NCBI RefSeq assembly: GCF_040687965.1
Contig: NZ_CP156084.1
Location: 2,728,501-2,792,500 of the forward strand
Direction of reading: 5' to 3'
DNA: 64,000 bases
Origin: Methylocystis echinoides
Lineage (GTDB): Bacteria; Pseudomonadota; Alphaproteobacteria; Rhizobiales; Beijerinckiaceae
Shown here piece after piece: positions 54,722 through 63,108 of the stretch (position 1 is its first letter; every line of letters begins with the position of its first letter). A program made the translations under genes and the position numbers. The notes beneath the pieces are model-generated. The model was given only the letters and a program-made list of their open reading frames with translations, was not told where the DNA came from and made no database searches.

Positions 54722-54952
54722 TTAAGCGGCCTCGGGCGTCTCGCCGAGAAGACGGTGGATTTCTGCCAAGCTGACCAGCGTGCGATTGCCGATATGCGTC
54801 AGCTTGATTTCGCCTTTCGCGGCCAACGCGTAGAGGTGACTGCGGCTGACGGATAGCACGCGGCATGCGTCATTCACACGGTAGGCCAAAGGCTCGACTG
54901 GCACGCCAGCGCCAATCTTGCGGCCGGCAATTTGCGGATTTGCAGATGACAT
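54722..54952 (-). CDS. excisionase-family HTH protein
   Basis: A 76-residue protein with a MerR/excisionase-type helix-turn-helix: YRVNDACRVLSVSRSHLYAL and GEIKLTHIGNRTLVSLAEIH. Proteins of this type serve as directionality factors or regulators (AlpA-like) in satellites and islands. It lies 4 bases before the next gene downstream. Confidence 0.8.
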   Translation of the reverse strand: MSSANPQIAGRKIGAGVPVEPLAYRVNDACRVLSVSRSHLYALAAKGEIKLTHIGNRTLVSLAEIHRLLGETPEAA

Positions 54953-55021
54953 ATAAGGCTATCTCCGTCCGCACCACGACGGGGGCGGCTAAGGACGGAT
55001 GATGGCCTAAGGGCGTGCGAT

Positions 55022-55732
55022 CTAGAATATGCCCTTTGTTCGCACGCCCTTGGCGATAATCTCCAGCTGCTTGTCATCCGCAGCGCGAACGGCCGCATTT
55101 GTGGCGTCTCTAAGAAAGCTGTCAATGACACGCTTTTCCATCATTTCTGGCGCGTCGCCACGGTCTTTGATCTTCTTCCGGTAGATGTCGGCAACGCGCT
55201 GGCGGTCGTTGAAAACCAAAAGTGCTCCACGGGAGCTAACCTGTTCTTTTTCGAAAGCCGCATGCCATTTTTCTAACGCGGCAGCGTAGTTCCCTCCGAC
55301 TTTCAGGCTGCCGCTTGCCGGTTTCGAGACCACGCCTGCCAGCGATTTGGTGAGCGCTGCGATTTCTCTCGCCGCCGCCCTTCGCGAGCTGCCCTCAATG
55401 ACCTTTAGGTCTACGGCTATCGCCAGAAATGCCCGAGCCCGCCAAATATCATCTGGGTCAACTGTCTTTCCCCCAGCCTTGCTGGGTTTCAGAAAGTGAC
55501 GAACAGTGCCTCGGTCGAGTTCAATTAAGCCAAGAGCAAGCTCGTTCAACTCCAAGCAGATTAATGGGTGCACGCCATTTGCGTCTAAGTAATCCACAAT
55601 CTCGCGCAGAGCGTGGACAAAGCGTTTTCTGGATCGCAAGGCACCTGTAAACCGCTTCTGTCCGTGAAAAGTCGTCCCCAATTCCTCAGCTAGCCTCGCC
55701 AAAGAATAGGAAGCTTTCTCGTCCGATCCCAT
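55022..55732 (-). CDS. hypothetical island protein
   Basis: A 236-residue protein (ARLAEELGTTFHGQKRFTGA; ALREIVDYLDANGVHPLICL; FNDRQRVADIYRKKIKDRGD), mainly helical, no family recognised. ATG 55732 has GAGGG upstream; the frame upstream of it overlaps another gene. Confidence 0.65.
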   Translation of the reverse strand: MGSDEKASYSLARLAEELGTTFHGQKRFTGALRSRKRFVHALREIVDYLDANGVHPLICLELNELALGLIELDRGTVRHFLKPSKAGGKTVDPDDIWRARAFLAIAVDLKVIEGSSRRAAAREIAALTKSLAGVVSKPASGSLKVGGNYAAALEKWHAAFEKEQVSSRGALLVFNDRQRVADIYRKKIKDRGDAPEMMEKRVIDSFLRDATNAAVRAADDKQLEIIAKGVRTKGIF

Positions 55733-55829
55733 TCGCGAGCCCTCGCGAAGCCCAAATGGTGCGCAGGGAAACGGGTGGGCTTTACCCGCTTGTCGGCCCG
55801 TCGGCCTATCCCTGCGCGTCTCGATGGCC

Positions 55830-56177
55830 TCAGGCGATATCCTGCGGCCAGTCCTCGTCAGTAACGACAGCCTCATCCAGGCGGCGCTTCGAGCGCTCAG
55901 ACCGGCGCTTTGCCTTCGCGAGCCGGATATACTCCGCTTCGAAGAGCCGAGAGAACGCATCGTCGAGAATGTTGCTGAGTTCGTCGTCAGTCTTGCCGAG
56001 AACCGCGTCTCGTGCTGCGCGGGCGCAGGCGGCGTCGGCGTCTTCGTCCGAACCGAGCCAGCCGTCTGTCATCTCGGCGCGCATATATTCACGGAACGCT
56101 TCGGCGATCGGCATCGAGGCCCGCGCCTTCACGCGCTCACGCCATCGCGCCTGCCGTTCCTTGTTCGTCAAAGCCAT
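55830..56177 (-). CDS. hypothetical island protein
   Basis: A 115-residue charged, helical protein (MALTNKERQARWRERVKARA; ARDAVLGKTDDELSNILDDA; AKAKRRSERSKRRLDEAVVT). The start resembles small phage DNA-binding proteins. An inverted repeat (56193-56225) lies right upstream. Confidence 0.65.
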   Translation of the reverse strand: MALTNKERQARWRERVKARASMPIAEAFREYMRAEMTDGWLGSDEDADAACARAARDAVLGKTDDELSNILDDAFSRLFEAEYIRLAKAKRRSERSKRRLDEAVVTDEDWPQDIA

Positions 56178-56192
56178 TTGCTACCTGCCATT

Positions 56193-56225
56193 GTTACTAA
56201 CGCGGATGTGGTGGCTGTTAGTAAC
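56193..56225. promoter_or_regulatory. inverted GTTACTAAC / GTTAGTAAC operator-like repeat
   Basis: A perfect 9-bp inverted repeat with a 15-base spacer, 16-48 bases upstream of the ATG of the gene at 55830-56177. Two helical turns separate the half-site centres roughly, as for a dimeric repressor. Confidence 0.6.
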
Positions 56226-56331
56226 GGATCAAGCCCGAAGGCTCCTTTATCCACAGGGAGAAACGGCCCGCCATTGGCGAGCCGCTCATATCATCCCGGA
56301 ACGACAACATGTCGCTGCGCGCGCCGTGTGC

Positions 56332-56475
56332 TCAGCGGCTCAAGACGCGCTGCGCATACGCCTGGGCGGCGTCTTCGAAACGCGACGTTGTCCGCGCCAT
56401 CCGGAGCAGCAAACGAGCAAGGCGCAGACGCTGGACGTGAAGGAACAGATCGAGGAGAGACTTGCGCTCAGTCAT
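56332..56475 (-). CDS. very small island protein
   Basis: A 47-residue helical, Arg/Leu-rich frame (MTERKSLLDLFLHVQRLRLA) with GAGAGG upstream of ATG 56475, overlapping the preceding gene by 8 bases. No family recognised. Confidence 0.45.
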   Translation of the reverse strand: MTERKSLLDLFLHVQRLRLARLLLRMARTTSRFEDAAQAYAQRVLSR

Positions 56476-56674
56476 TGCCGCGCCTCTCCATACTCCGTTT
56501 ATCGGCGGAGAAATCGCGTGGATGCAGCCACTCGACCAGATCGCACAGAAGCCCAGCGACGGCATTGGCGTCGTCCGGATTTTCGGGCAGTTGCTGAGCG
56601 ATCCGCAGGGTGATTTGCCTTAGTTCGGCGAACGACTTGGGGGCGTGCGTTTCGGTAATGGTAGCGTCAGACAT
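56468..56674 (-). CDS. small island protein
   Basis: A 68-residue protein (MSDATITETHAPKSFAELRQ; NAVAGLLCDLVEWLHPRDFS). It lies 15 bases after the stop of the gene at 56690. Function unknown. Confidence 0.55.
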   Translation of the reverse strand: MSDATITETHAPKSFAELRQITLRIAQQLPENPDDANAVAGLLCDLVEWLHPRDFSADKRSMERRGND

Positions 56675-56689
56675 GGAAAAAACCTTTCT

Positions 56690-57313
56690 TCACAATGGGT
56701 CAAACATGAGCACTGACGCACGACCGCAGCAGCGCCTCCGCGATTCCCCGCACGGGGGGCAATCCTGGAGGTCCTCGTCGAGGAGATATGCAGCCTTACG
56801 CCGCGCCTCGTCGAGGGTGCGCACGGGACAGGCGGCAAGCGCGAGTAGCGCAGCCGTCTCCGCAGTAGCCGCAGCATTCTCCTCTTCGTGCGCCCGGTCG
56901 TCCTCGTCAAAAATCTTGTCGACGTTCGCGAGGTATTCCTGCTCTCGCGCATCCAGCTTTTCAGACGCCTGGCGAGCTAAATCAGCATCCCAAAACTCCA
57001 TCATCACGATGCGGCGGCGCTCCATGTGGTAAAGGCCCTTGAGCACGCTTTTGCAGACTTCACGAGTAAGGGGTTCGTAGTCGGGGAGCGGGTCTCCTAG
57101 GCCGGTGGGCACCACTGGACAAACAACGGCATCAGCACGTTTCAGGGCGGCGAGCCATGTCCGGCGCGCTTCTCTATGCTCGTCGATAAGCCGCTCCAAT
57201 TCGTCTCCCTGCCACGCGAGCGAGTCTGCCACGGCTGGAAGTGCGGCGACAGGCGTTGCGGCGAGGCCGACGAGCATTGTCCGACGGGTTGGTGTATCTA
57301 TATCTCCAGTCAT
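56690..57313 (-). CDS. hypothetical protein next to the integrase
   Basis: A 207-residue protein with a Tat-like start (TPTRRTMLVGLAATPVAALP), then helical and acidic (DELERLIDEHREARRTWLAA; AHEEENAAATAETAALLALA). Similar proteins are common in island and prophage regions of Hyphomicrobiales; whether it is exported is uncertain, since the RR segment may be part of a helix. Function unknown. Confidence 0.65.
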   Translation of the reverse strand: MTGDIDTPTRRTMLVGLAATPVAALPAVADSLAWQGDELERLIDEHREARRTWLAALKRADAVVCPVVPTGLGDPLPDYEPLTREVCKSVLKGLYHMERRRIVMMEFWDADLARQASEKLDAREQEYLANVDKIFDEDDRAHEEENAAATAETAALLALAACPVRTLDEARRKAAYLLDEDLQDCPPCGESRRRCCGRASVLMFDPL

Positions 57314-57383
57314 AATGCGGGGTTCCCAATTCTTCGCGTTGTGACGAAGGCCGGGGAGGGGGCCATCCCTCTCCGGCCGCTTA

Positions 57384-58700
57384 TCAGGCGGATGCGCCGC
57401 CCGATCTCTTCCGCCCCAAGGGGGCGATGTTCGATTGATCCACAATCCCAAGTGACGGCAGCGCCGCCCGGACGGTCTCGGCGACATAATTCGGCGCGAG
57501 GTGCGCATAATGCTTTTCAGTCATGCGCGTGTCGGCGTGACCAAGCTGCGCGGCGATGACGCCCATCGGGACGCCCCGCATGGCGAGAGCGCTTGCATAG
57601 GTATGGCGCAGGATATGGAAGGTCGCAGCAGGTTCGAGCTTCGCACGATTGCTCGCGGCGTCGAGAGGGCGTTGCTGATGCGACGCTCCCCAGGCCTTGC
57701 CGTCGTCGCGGACGAAAATCAGATCACGCGCCGCCTTCCCGGCGGTTAGGTTCGCGAACAGCTGCCGGCCCTCGTCAGTCAGAGCCACATGGCGCGGCTT
57801 TCCGGCCTTCGATTCCCGAACGGTGACGGTGCCAGCTTCAGCGCCGAAGTCACTCGCCCGCATCCGAATCAACTCGCCATAGCGGCATCCTGTTAGAAGC
57901 GCCGCCCGCACAAGATCGCGGAACGCCCCGTCACAGGCGTTGACCAGACGGCGGGCTTCGTCGTCAGTCAGGAAGTGCACGATTGCTGAATCGGCTTCGC
58001 GGAACGGCTTCACCTTCCGCCAAGCGTCATCGGAGGCGACGCGCCCTTCGTGGAAGGCGTGGTTCAGCGCGGCCTTGAGAACGGTCAGCGTCCGGTTGGC
58101 GGTCGCACGGCGCGCCCGAACGGCGTCGTCGTCTTCGGCATCGATCTCTCGCCCAGCTGGCTTCTCTGAGAAGCGGCCGGCCCGCGCCAGCTTCGGGGCT
58201 TTGGCGAGCCGGGCCTGCCAGTCACGTAACCGCTTAGTCGTAAGCTTGGCTAACTCTATATCCCCAAGCTCAGGCAGAATGCGCACCCTTGCGGCGGCGC
58301 GGTCCTTGTCCAGCCCCTTCGAGCCTTTCCGCTCTCGCTCGCCGAAATAGGCGTCCATGGCCTTGGCGACCGTATACGGCCCATCCTCCGGGGCGAATTC
58401 GCCAGCCAGCTCACGCGCCTTGCGCTTGAAGAACTCTGCCGCTCGCTGTTGAGCCTGCGCAAAGGAGAAGACGGTCAGCCCGTCAGGGTCGCGGGCGTCA
58501 TCCGCCGCGCCGAGCGATTCGTAATGCTGCTTTCCGTCGTCCGCCCGATGGCGAGCGATCCAGGTCCCGCCAAGCGCACCGCGCCGATAGCCTATAGCGC
58601 AGCCGGCCGAGATGACGGTCCAATAGGGCTCCCGGCGCTGCGGGAGCTTCGAACGGGCCGACCGCGTGTCGATCTTGGCGTTCTTGACTGTCCGGGCCAT
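57384..58700 (-). CDS. tyrosine-type site-specific integrase
   Basis: A 438-residue integrase that recombines the 47-bp tRNA-Glu att sites. Arm/core-binding N-terminal part (KRKARELAGEFAPEDGPYTV; AMDAYFGERERKGSKGLDKD), then the catalytic domain with Arg in LLTGCRYGELIRMRASDFG, HILRHTYASALAMRG (H-x-x-R), LGHADTRMTEKHYAHL with the nucleophile Tyr. ATG 58700 has GAGGG upstream; the frame further upstream crosses the 26-bp repeat. It lies 148 bases from attR. Confidence 0.95.
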   Translation of the reverse strand: MARTVKNAKIDTRSARSKLPQRREPYWTVISAGCAIGYRRGALGGTWIARHRADDGKQHYESLGAADDARDPDGLTVFSFAQAQQRAAEFFKRKARELAGEFAPEDGPYTVAKAMDAYFGERERKGSKGLDKDRAAARVRILPELGDIELAKLTTKRLRDWQARLAKAPKLARAGRFSEKPAGREIDAEDDDAVRARRATANRTLTVLKAALNHAFHEGRVASDDAWRKVKPFREADSAIVHFLTDDEARRLVNACDGAFRDLVRAALLTGCRYGELIRMRASDFGAEAGTVTVRESKAGKPRHVALTDEGRQLFANLTAGKAARDLIFVRDDGKAWGASHQQRPLDAASNRAKLEPAATFHILRHTYASALAMRGVPMGVIAAQLGHADTRMTEKHYAHLAPNYVAETVRAALPSLGIVDQSNIAPLGRKRSGGASA

Positions 58701-58733
58701 CGGCGCACCCTCGATTTCCGTATGCGGATAATA

Positions 58734-58759
58734 TACGGAAAAGGCGTGCGTAGACAAGC
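58734..58759 (+). repeat. 26-bp repeat upstream of the integrase gene
   Basis: 23 of 26 bases equal to 38791-38816. It contains TACGGAAAA (58734) and faces an inverted half-site TTTCCGTA (58715-58722). Probably binds integrase or a regulator and may overlap the integrase promoter. Confidence 0.7.
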
Positions 58760-58848
58760 GCGGACTGCTATGGAGAGAAAACTAGTGTTTTCCAGCCAGT
58801 TATGGCTAATCAGCCGTCCGCCAGCATCCGCTAATGTCTATGTTTTCC

Positions 58849-58895
58849 CCCTTTCACGGCGAAAACAGGGGTTCGAATCCCCTTGGGCGCGCCAA
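58849..58895. repeat. right attachment repeat (attR), 3' half of tRNA-Glu
   Basis: Perfect copy of 38686-38732: anticodon-loop to CCA end of tRNA-Glu without its 5' half, so it cannot be a working tRNA. Right boundary of the element. Confidence 0.92.
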
Positions 58896-59472
58896 ATCAA
58901 TGCCAATGAATGCGGGATGGGTGCGCGTCTACGGATGCTAGACGCATTCAAATGGGCGGAGCTGTTCACGTCTCGCGCTCAAGCCATTGGATACTGCGGC
59001 GAGGTTGTCTTCCTGGCCGGCCCGATGCTCAAGGACCTGGCGCTCACCCTTAGACTTGCTCGGCTCCAGCGGTCCAGGCATTCAGCATGCCAGCGACCCC
59101 AAAGTCGCTGCGGAAGCGCGCTGACGCTTTCGTCTGGCCCACTGCAGGTCCCCACTTCTGCCTGAGATTTGGTGAGGCGGAGGTCGGGTAAGATCAAGTC
59201 AGCGCGGGCTTGGCGGCTTTACGTGCGGAGCCTTGACGCTCGAGCGGCGGACATTGCTGTTCACATCAGGATTGAATAGGCTAGAGCCAGCGCTCGGTTA
59301 AAGGCTCCTCCTGTCTAAGCGCGGGGTAAAATCACTGGAAAACAATGAAAGCGTCGCCGCCCCGCGCAACTTGCCTCGCGCGGAGCGCTGGTAGCAAGGC
59401 GATCGGCGTCCAACAATCGAAGCTATGCCGTTTAAACAAACGGCTCGCGTGTCATGGATGTGTGGAGGAGCC
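58896..59472. other. chromosomal stretch after attR, no gene recognised
   Basis: 577 bases with only poor reading frames. I see no repeat or RNA gene here. It likely holds the promoter of the glycosyltransferase gene near its end. Confidence 0.5.
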
Positions 59473-60474
59473 GTGAAATTATCTATTGCTATGGCGACGT
59501 ATAATGGCGCGCAGTACATTGAAGAACAATTCAAGAGTTTCTCGGCTCAGACATTATTGCCGGACGAATTGGTAGTCTGCGACGACTGCTCCACCGATAG
59601 TACTCTCGATATCATCGAGGCTCTTGCAAGAGGGGCGGCGTTCAAGGTTCGCGTGCACCGCAACGAAAAGCGGCTTGGTTACGCGCGAAATTTCGAGAAG
59701 GCGCTGTCGCTATGTGAAAACGACCTCATCTTCCTCAGCGACCAGGATGACGTCTGGTTCCCTGAGAAGCTCAAATTGGTTCGGGACGCCTTTGTCTCTC
59801 ACCCAGAAATCGAGGTCGTGATCAACGACGCGGAAGTAGCCGACGCCCAGTTGCATCCCAGCGGCGCAACAATGCTCTCAAATATGAGAAGAGCCGGCTT
59901 GAATGATCGCCTTTTTATCACTGGCTGCTGTACGACAATTACAAGAAAGTGGAGAGATTTCATTCTACCACTCCCCAGTGACGATGTCGCCCATGATCTT
60001 TGGATAAACATTGCTTCCTTTTATACGGACAAGCGGCTCGTACTTGAGCGGCCGCTCCAATACTATCGAAGGCACCAAAGCACCGCCACTGACTGGACTG
60101 TCAGTAGCGCAAAGCCGCCTTCCTTACTCAAGGTGATCATGGATCACCTTTTTGCTGATAGTTCTTCAGGATGGACGAGGACGCGTATCCTTGCGCAATC
60201 AGTTCGCGATCGACTGGCTGATAAGTCGCCGCCGCACATGCAGCCATCCGATGTCGAACGCAGTTTGCGACGGATTGAAAGCGAAATCCGGTTATTGGAT
60301 GGACGCCTTATGGCGGTGTCCAAGTCGAGAATTCTGCGCGCTCCGTTGATAATAAGCCTGCTGACTTCCGGCTCGTATGGCGCGGCCAAGGGTTGGAAGA
60401 GCGCGCTGCGCGATTTTCTAGCCCCTCGCACGCAAGCCGCCGAGGAGCCGCCGCCTTCCTTCACCCTCCGGTAG
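59473..60474 (+). CDS. family 2 glycosyltransferase
   Basis: A 333-residue GT-A-fold protein: MKLSIAMATYNGAQYIEEQF, DELVVCDDCSTDSTLDIIEA and the metal site FLSDQDDVWFPEKL, as in rhamnosyl- and related transferases of polysaccharide synthesis. GTG 59473 (GGAGG 4 bases upstream) gives the typical N-terminus; ATG 59458 or 59425 are alternatives. Acceptor sugar unknown. Confidence 0.88.
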   Translation: MKLSIAMATYNGAQYIEEQFKSFSAQTLLPDELVVCDDCSTDSTLDIIEALARGAAFKVRVHRNEKRLGYARNFEKALSLCENDLIFLSDQDDVWFPEKLKLVRDAFVSHPEIEVVINDAEVADAQLHPSGATMLSNMRRAGLNDRLFITGCCTTITRKWRDFILPLPSDDVAHDLWINIASFYTDKRLVLERPLQYYRRHQSTATDWTVSSAKPPSLLKVIMDHLFADSSSGWTRTRILAQSVRDRLADKSPPHMQPSDVERSLRRIESEIRLLDGRLMAVSKSRILRAPLIISLLTSGSYGAAKGWKSALRDFLAPRTQAAEEPPPSFTLR

Positions 60475-60532
60475 CCTCGACTTACCTCGCGATTCTATCG
60501 GCGCGTGATACGGCGCGCGTGAAGCCGGTGAC

Positions 60533-60546
60533 GTGCGCTCGCGCAC
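60533..60546. promoter_or_regulatory. conserved palindrome upstream of the CYC peptide, chromosomal copy
   Basis: GTGCGC-TC-GCGCAC, ending 61 bases before the ATG at 60608; matches 43072-43085. GCTACCGTC follows at the same distance as in the island copy. Confidence 0.6.
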
Positions 60547-60607
60547 TTACCGTCTCATCGCCCTGGGCTACCGTCGAAACATCAGAAGAGAAACACGGGA
60601 GTTGAAC

Positions 60608-60742
60608 ATGACCAAGGTCGCCAAAATCCTCACGACGATCGCCCTGCTGCTGAGCTTCAGCTTTGCCTTTGTCGCCCCTGCGGCTGCTGTTGAAGGCTTC
60701 GACAATTTTGACGCCCGCGCCTGCTACTGCACGGATCCGTAA
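60608..60742 (+). CDS. very small secreted peptide with C-terminal CYC motif, chromosomal copy
   Basis: A 44-residue product: signal peptide MTKVAKILTTIALLLSFSFA with cleavage likely after PAAA, leaving VEGFDNFDARACYCTDP. Paralogue of 43156-43287: same size, same MTK start and the same F-[DN]-NFD...ACYC-x-DP end. CGGGAG precedes the ATG. Family and function not known to me. Confidence 0.65.
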   Translation: MTKVAKILTTIALLLSFSFAFVAPAAAVEGFDNFDARACYCTDP

Positions 60743-60817
60743 TAACTGCCGTTCTAGTTTGTGTCGGGGGTCCGTGCTATCGCAAAGCCGATAGTTGACC
60801 AGCGAGGGGGCCGGCCG

Positions 60818-61063
60818 ATGCGAATGAAGATTTTGTGTGTTGCTTGTGGCGTCGTTTACGCCAATGTCGCTGTTGCGCAGCAGGTCATCAACCCGATCGT
60901 GCTGGCTCCCGCCGCACGTGCTGCGCTTCCACAAGGCGAGGTGACGATCGTCTCTCAGCGAACAATTCGATATGCAAAACAGAAGCGATCGAAGCTTCCC
61001 CCGAGAGGATTCACCGAAGACGAAGGGTCGCCCTTTGACTGGCCCTGGGCTGCTCAGCTGTAG
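60818..61063 (+). CDS. small secreted protein
   Basis: An 81-residue protein with a signal peptide (MRMKILCVACGVVYANVAVA followed by QQ) and a basic mature part (RTIRYAKQKRSKLPPRGFTE). GAGGGG precedes ATG 60818. Function unknown; follows the CYC peptide by 75 bases. Confidence 0.6.
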   Translation: MRMKILCVACGVVYANVAVAQQVINPIVLAPAARAALPQGEVTIVSQRTIRYAKQKRSKLPPRGFTEDEGSPFDWPWAAQL

Positions 61064-61285
61064 TTAGCAAATTTCCTTTTCCGTAAAGCTTGTGCGTGGG
61101 CGTCTCGGGTCGGGAAATCGACGCGCGTCAACTTAACGCCCGCGCTGCGAGCCTTTCTCAACCGCTGACTTGACTATGAGCCAAAGCTTTGCAGAAAATC
61201 TGCGACATTCTGACAAGGTGCGTTGTGAGCGTTATATTGCGTTTAATTGGCAGCGTTTGATTCTGACACTCACTTGAGGATCGCC

Positions 61286-61984
61286 GTGGGAGACGTTCAA
61301 GACCAATTTTTCTGTGAAACCTTTCTTGCGAACTCGAAAGCGGAAGTCTTACCGCCGACCATCGTTATCATCGAAAGCCGCGCCCTTATCCGCGATTGTC
61401 TGGCGATGTGCCTGCGTGAGAAGCTCGGCCTTCCAGTCCTGACCTTTTCCAGCGTGAGCAATTGGCGCCAAAGTCGGCACGCTATTCCGGCGGGCGTGAT
61501 CCTTCTCGGCGGCGTCGAGGAAAGCGACGTCGAGCAGGCTCCGTTGGTTTCTGAGCTCTCCAGCTGGGGGCAGGACGTTCCGGTCATCGTAATATCGGAA
61601 AAGGTCAGCTCGGATCGCGTGGCGAGCAGCCTGCTTGGCGGCGCGAAAGGCTACATCCCGAGCGACACCCCGCTCGAAATCGTCGCACGCGCGATCAAGC
61701 TCGTCCTCGTCGGCGGCGTCTTCGTCCCAGCCGACGCAGCCATCGAGATGTGGCAGGGCGCTGCGCCGAATACCGCTCAGTCTGAAAAGGCGCCGGGCTT
61801 TACCGCGCGCGAGCTCGAGGTCGCGAAGGCGCTGCTGAAAGGGATGTCCAACAAAGTCATTGCTCATGAACTCGGCGTGAGCGAGAGCAGCGTGAAACTG
61901 CATATCCGAAACGTGATGAGGAAACTGCAGGTTCGCAATCGCACCGAGGCGGCGATCAAACTAGGAGACATCCTGTCGCCGTGA
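61286..61984 (+). CDS. LuxR-type regulator with degenerate receiver domain
   Basis: A 232-residue regulator: a receiver-like N-terminal domain and a C-terminal LuxR HTH (FTARELEVAKALLKGMSNKV; IAHELGVSESSVKLHIRNVM). The receiver lacks the acidic pair (VIIESRAL), the phospho-acceptor Asp (GVILLGGVEESD) and the conserved Lys (GYIPSDTP), so it is probably not phosphorylated in the usual way. GTG 61286 has GAGGATC upstream; TTG 61247 is in frame. Confidence 0.8.
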   Translation: MGDVQDQFFCETFLANSKAEVLPPTIVIIESRALIRDCLAMCLREKLGLPVLTFSSVSNWRQSRHAIPAGVILLGGVEESDVEQAPLVSELSSWGQDVPVIVISEKVSSDRVASSLLGGAKGYIPSDTPLEIVARAIKLVLVGGVFVPADAAIEMWQGAAPNTAQSEKAPGFTARELEVAKALLKGMSNKVIAHELGVSESSVKLHIRNVMRKLQVRNRTEAAIKLGDILSP

Positions 61985-62076
61985 GCCGGCGGGCGCTTTG
62001 GAGGAGAAGCCGGGGACGGCTTCTTCCCAGGCAGTGAGAACGCGCGCGATCCAGGGGAGCGGGCAAACGTCTTTTA

Positions 62077-62511
62077 CTAATTGAAGCGGCGCAAAACAGC
62101 CCGGCGCTCGTTGCGGCCATGAGCGAGCAAAGGCTCCAGCATCTGCGGCGCGCCGAAAAAGCTCCGTACTTCATTAGGAACATAGGCGAGCTTTTCGTTC
62201 AGAAGTTCGATTACGAGCGCGACGCTTTCCTCGATATTAAGGCCGGGGAGTTCGAAGTGGCCCGTTTCTAAACAGGATGAGAGCTGGTCGAGCTCAGCGC
62301 GACCTGCCTTAGGGTCAGTCAGCTCCGATAGAACGTCCACTGCAGCGACGTCGAGCGCTCGGGCGAGGGCGTCAAGCGGCGACTCCCCCTTGCGCCAACC
62401 TCCGATATGATAGGCTAGAATAGCGCGTTTGGAGCTGCGCCACTCACGGTCGATGCGTCCCCAATCTTCCTGGGATGTGATCCGCTCAGCAGCGCGACCG
62501 TCCTGTTCCAT
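62077..62511 (-). CDS. hypothetical protein
   Basis: A 144-residue protein (ITSQEDWGRIDREWRSSKRA; GESPLDALARALDVAAVDVL; VALVIELLNEKLAYVPNEVR). No family recognised. Convergent with the LuxR-type gene. Confidence 0.6.
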   Translation of the reverse strand: MEQDGRAAERITSQEDWGRIDREWRSSKRAILAYHIGGWRKGESPLDALARALDVAAVDVLSELTDPKAGRAELDQLSSCLETGHFELPGLNIEESVALVIELLNEKLAYVPNEVRSFFGAPQMLEPLLAHGRNERRAVLRRFN

Positions 62512-62656
62512 TTCGGAGCCCTGTTGCTTCTGGCGCTCTCAATAATAATGGCGCAGGCGTTTTTCGCCTGATTTTCCCAGCAAGGTCCCGAGCCGACGCG
62601 CGGCTCGGGAGATCTGCCGTGATGCTTGGCTTTTGCAGCAGCCCTCTCGCCTTTCC

Positions 62657-62998
62657 TCAGGGATTTCCGAGACCCGGCAGGGGCGGCAGGGATTCGATAT
62701 GCTGGCCAAGACCCGTGTAGCTTTGATTGCCGACCTGGGTGACGCCAGCAGTGTTCGACTGTGAGCTTCCGGCTTTGCCGATGGAGACCTGCTGCACGCC
62801 GACAAAATTAGTCAGGCTGTTCTGCTTGACGTCGAGATCGTTGTGCTGGCCAAACTGCACGCCCGCGACGGCGCCCAGCAGCGGATTGTTGATGTTGACG
62901 CCGATAAAGCTCGGGCTGACGCTGATGAAGCCTTGCGCCTGGGCCTGGCCTGCTCCAGCGCAGACCAAAAGTGGAATAAGCCAATATTTCATTTTCAT
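62657..62998 (-). CDS. secreted Gln/Asn-rich protein
   Basis: A 113-residue protein with a signal peptide (MKMKYWLIPLLVCAGAGQAQ followed by AQG). The mature part has repeats rich in Gln, Asn, Gly and Ser (LTNFVGVQQVSIGKAGSSQS; VTQVGNQSYTGLGQH), somewhat like curlin repeats. Stands upstream, in genome order, of the two DTSKGG-repeat genes on the same strand. Function unknown. Confidence 0.65.
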   Translation of the reverse strand: MKMKYWLIPLLVCAGAGQAQAQGFISVSPSFIGVNINNPLLGAVAGVQFGQHNDLDVKQNSLTNFVGVQQVSIGKAGSSQSNTAGVTQVGNQSYTGLGQHIESLPPLPGLGNP

Positions 62999-63108
62999 GC
63001 TCCGCTCATCTTCGGCGATCCCGTCGGGCAGGGACGTGGCCGCATTCGAGGATAGAGTCGCGGCTAAGGAAGCCGCGACCTGGTTCGACTCCAGCCAGGA
63101 GCAAGTTG

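Larger units (their letters stand above)
38686..58895. mobile_element. 20.2-kb integrative element in tRNA-Glu, phage-satellite-like
   Basis: Bounded by perfect 47-bp repeats. The minus-strand right half has integrase, excisionase-like HTH protein, DUF3631 protein, RuvC-like resolvase, terminase small subunit and a virion-core-like protein, but no large terminase, portal, capsid, tail or lysis genes, and no relaxase or type IV secretion genes. The left half is small cargo genes, several decayed. This gene set resembles satellites that are packaged by helper phages, or a reduced prophage. The tRNA stays intact at the left end and the integrase lies at the right end. Confidence 0.85.

Noticed and set aside
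38733-58848. CRISPR arrays, insertion sequences or known defence genes in the island.
   Set aside because: I looked for regular spacer-repeat units, transposases and typical defence motifs and saw none.
58849-58895. A second tRNA-Glu gene.
   Set aside because: Only the 3' half is present; the acceptor and D-arm 5' part is missing. It is the attR repeat.
38686-58895. Island as an integrative conjugative element.
   Set aside because: No relaxase, coupling protein or type IV secretion gene is seen.
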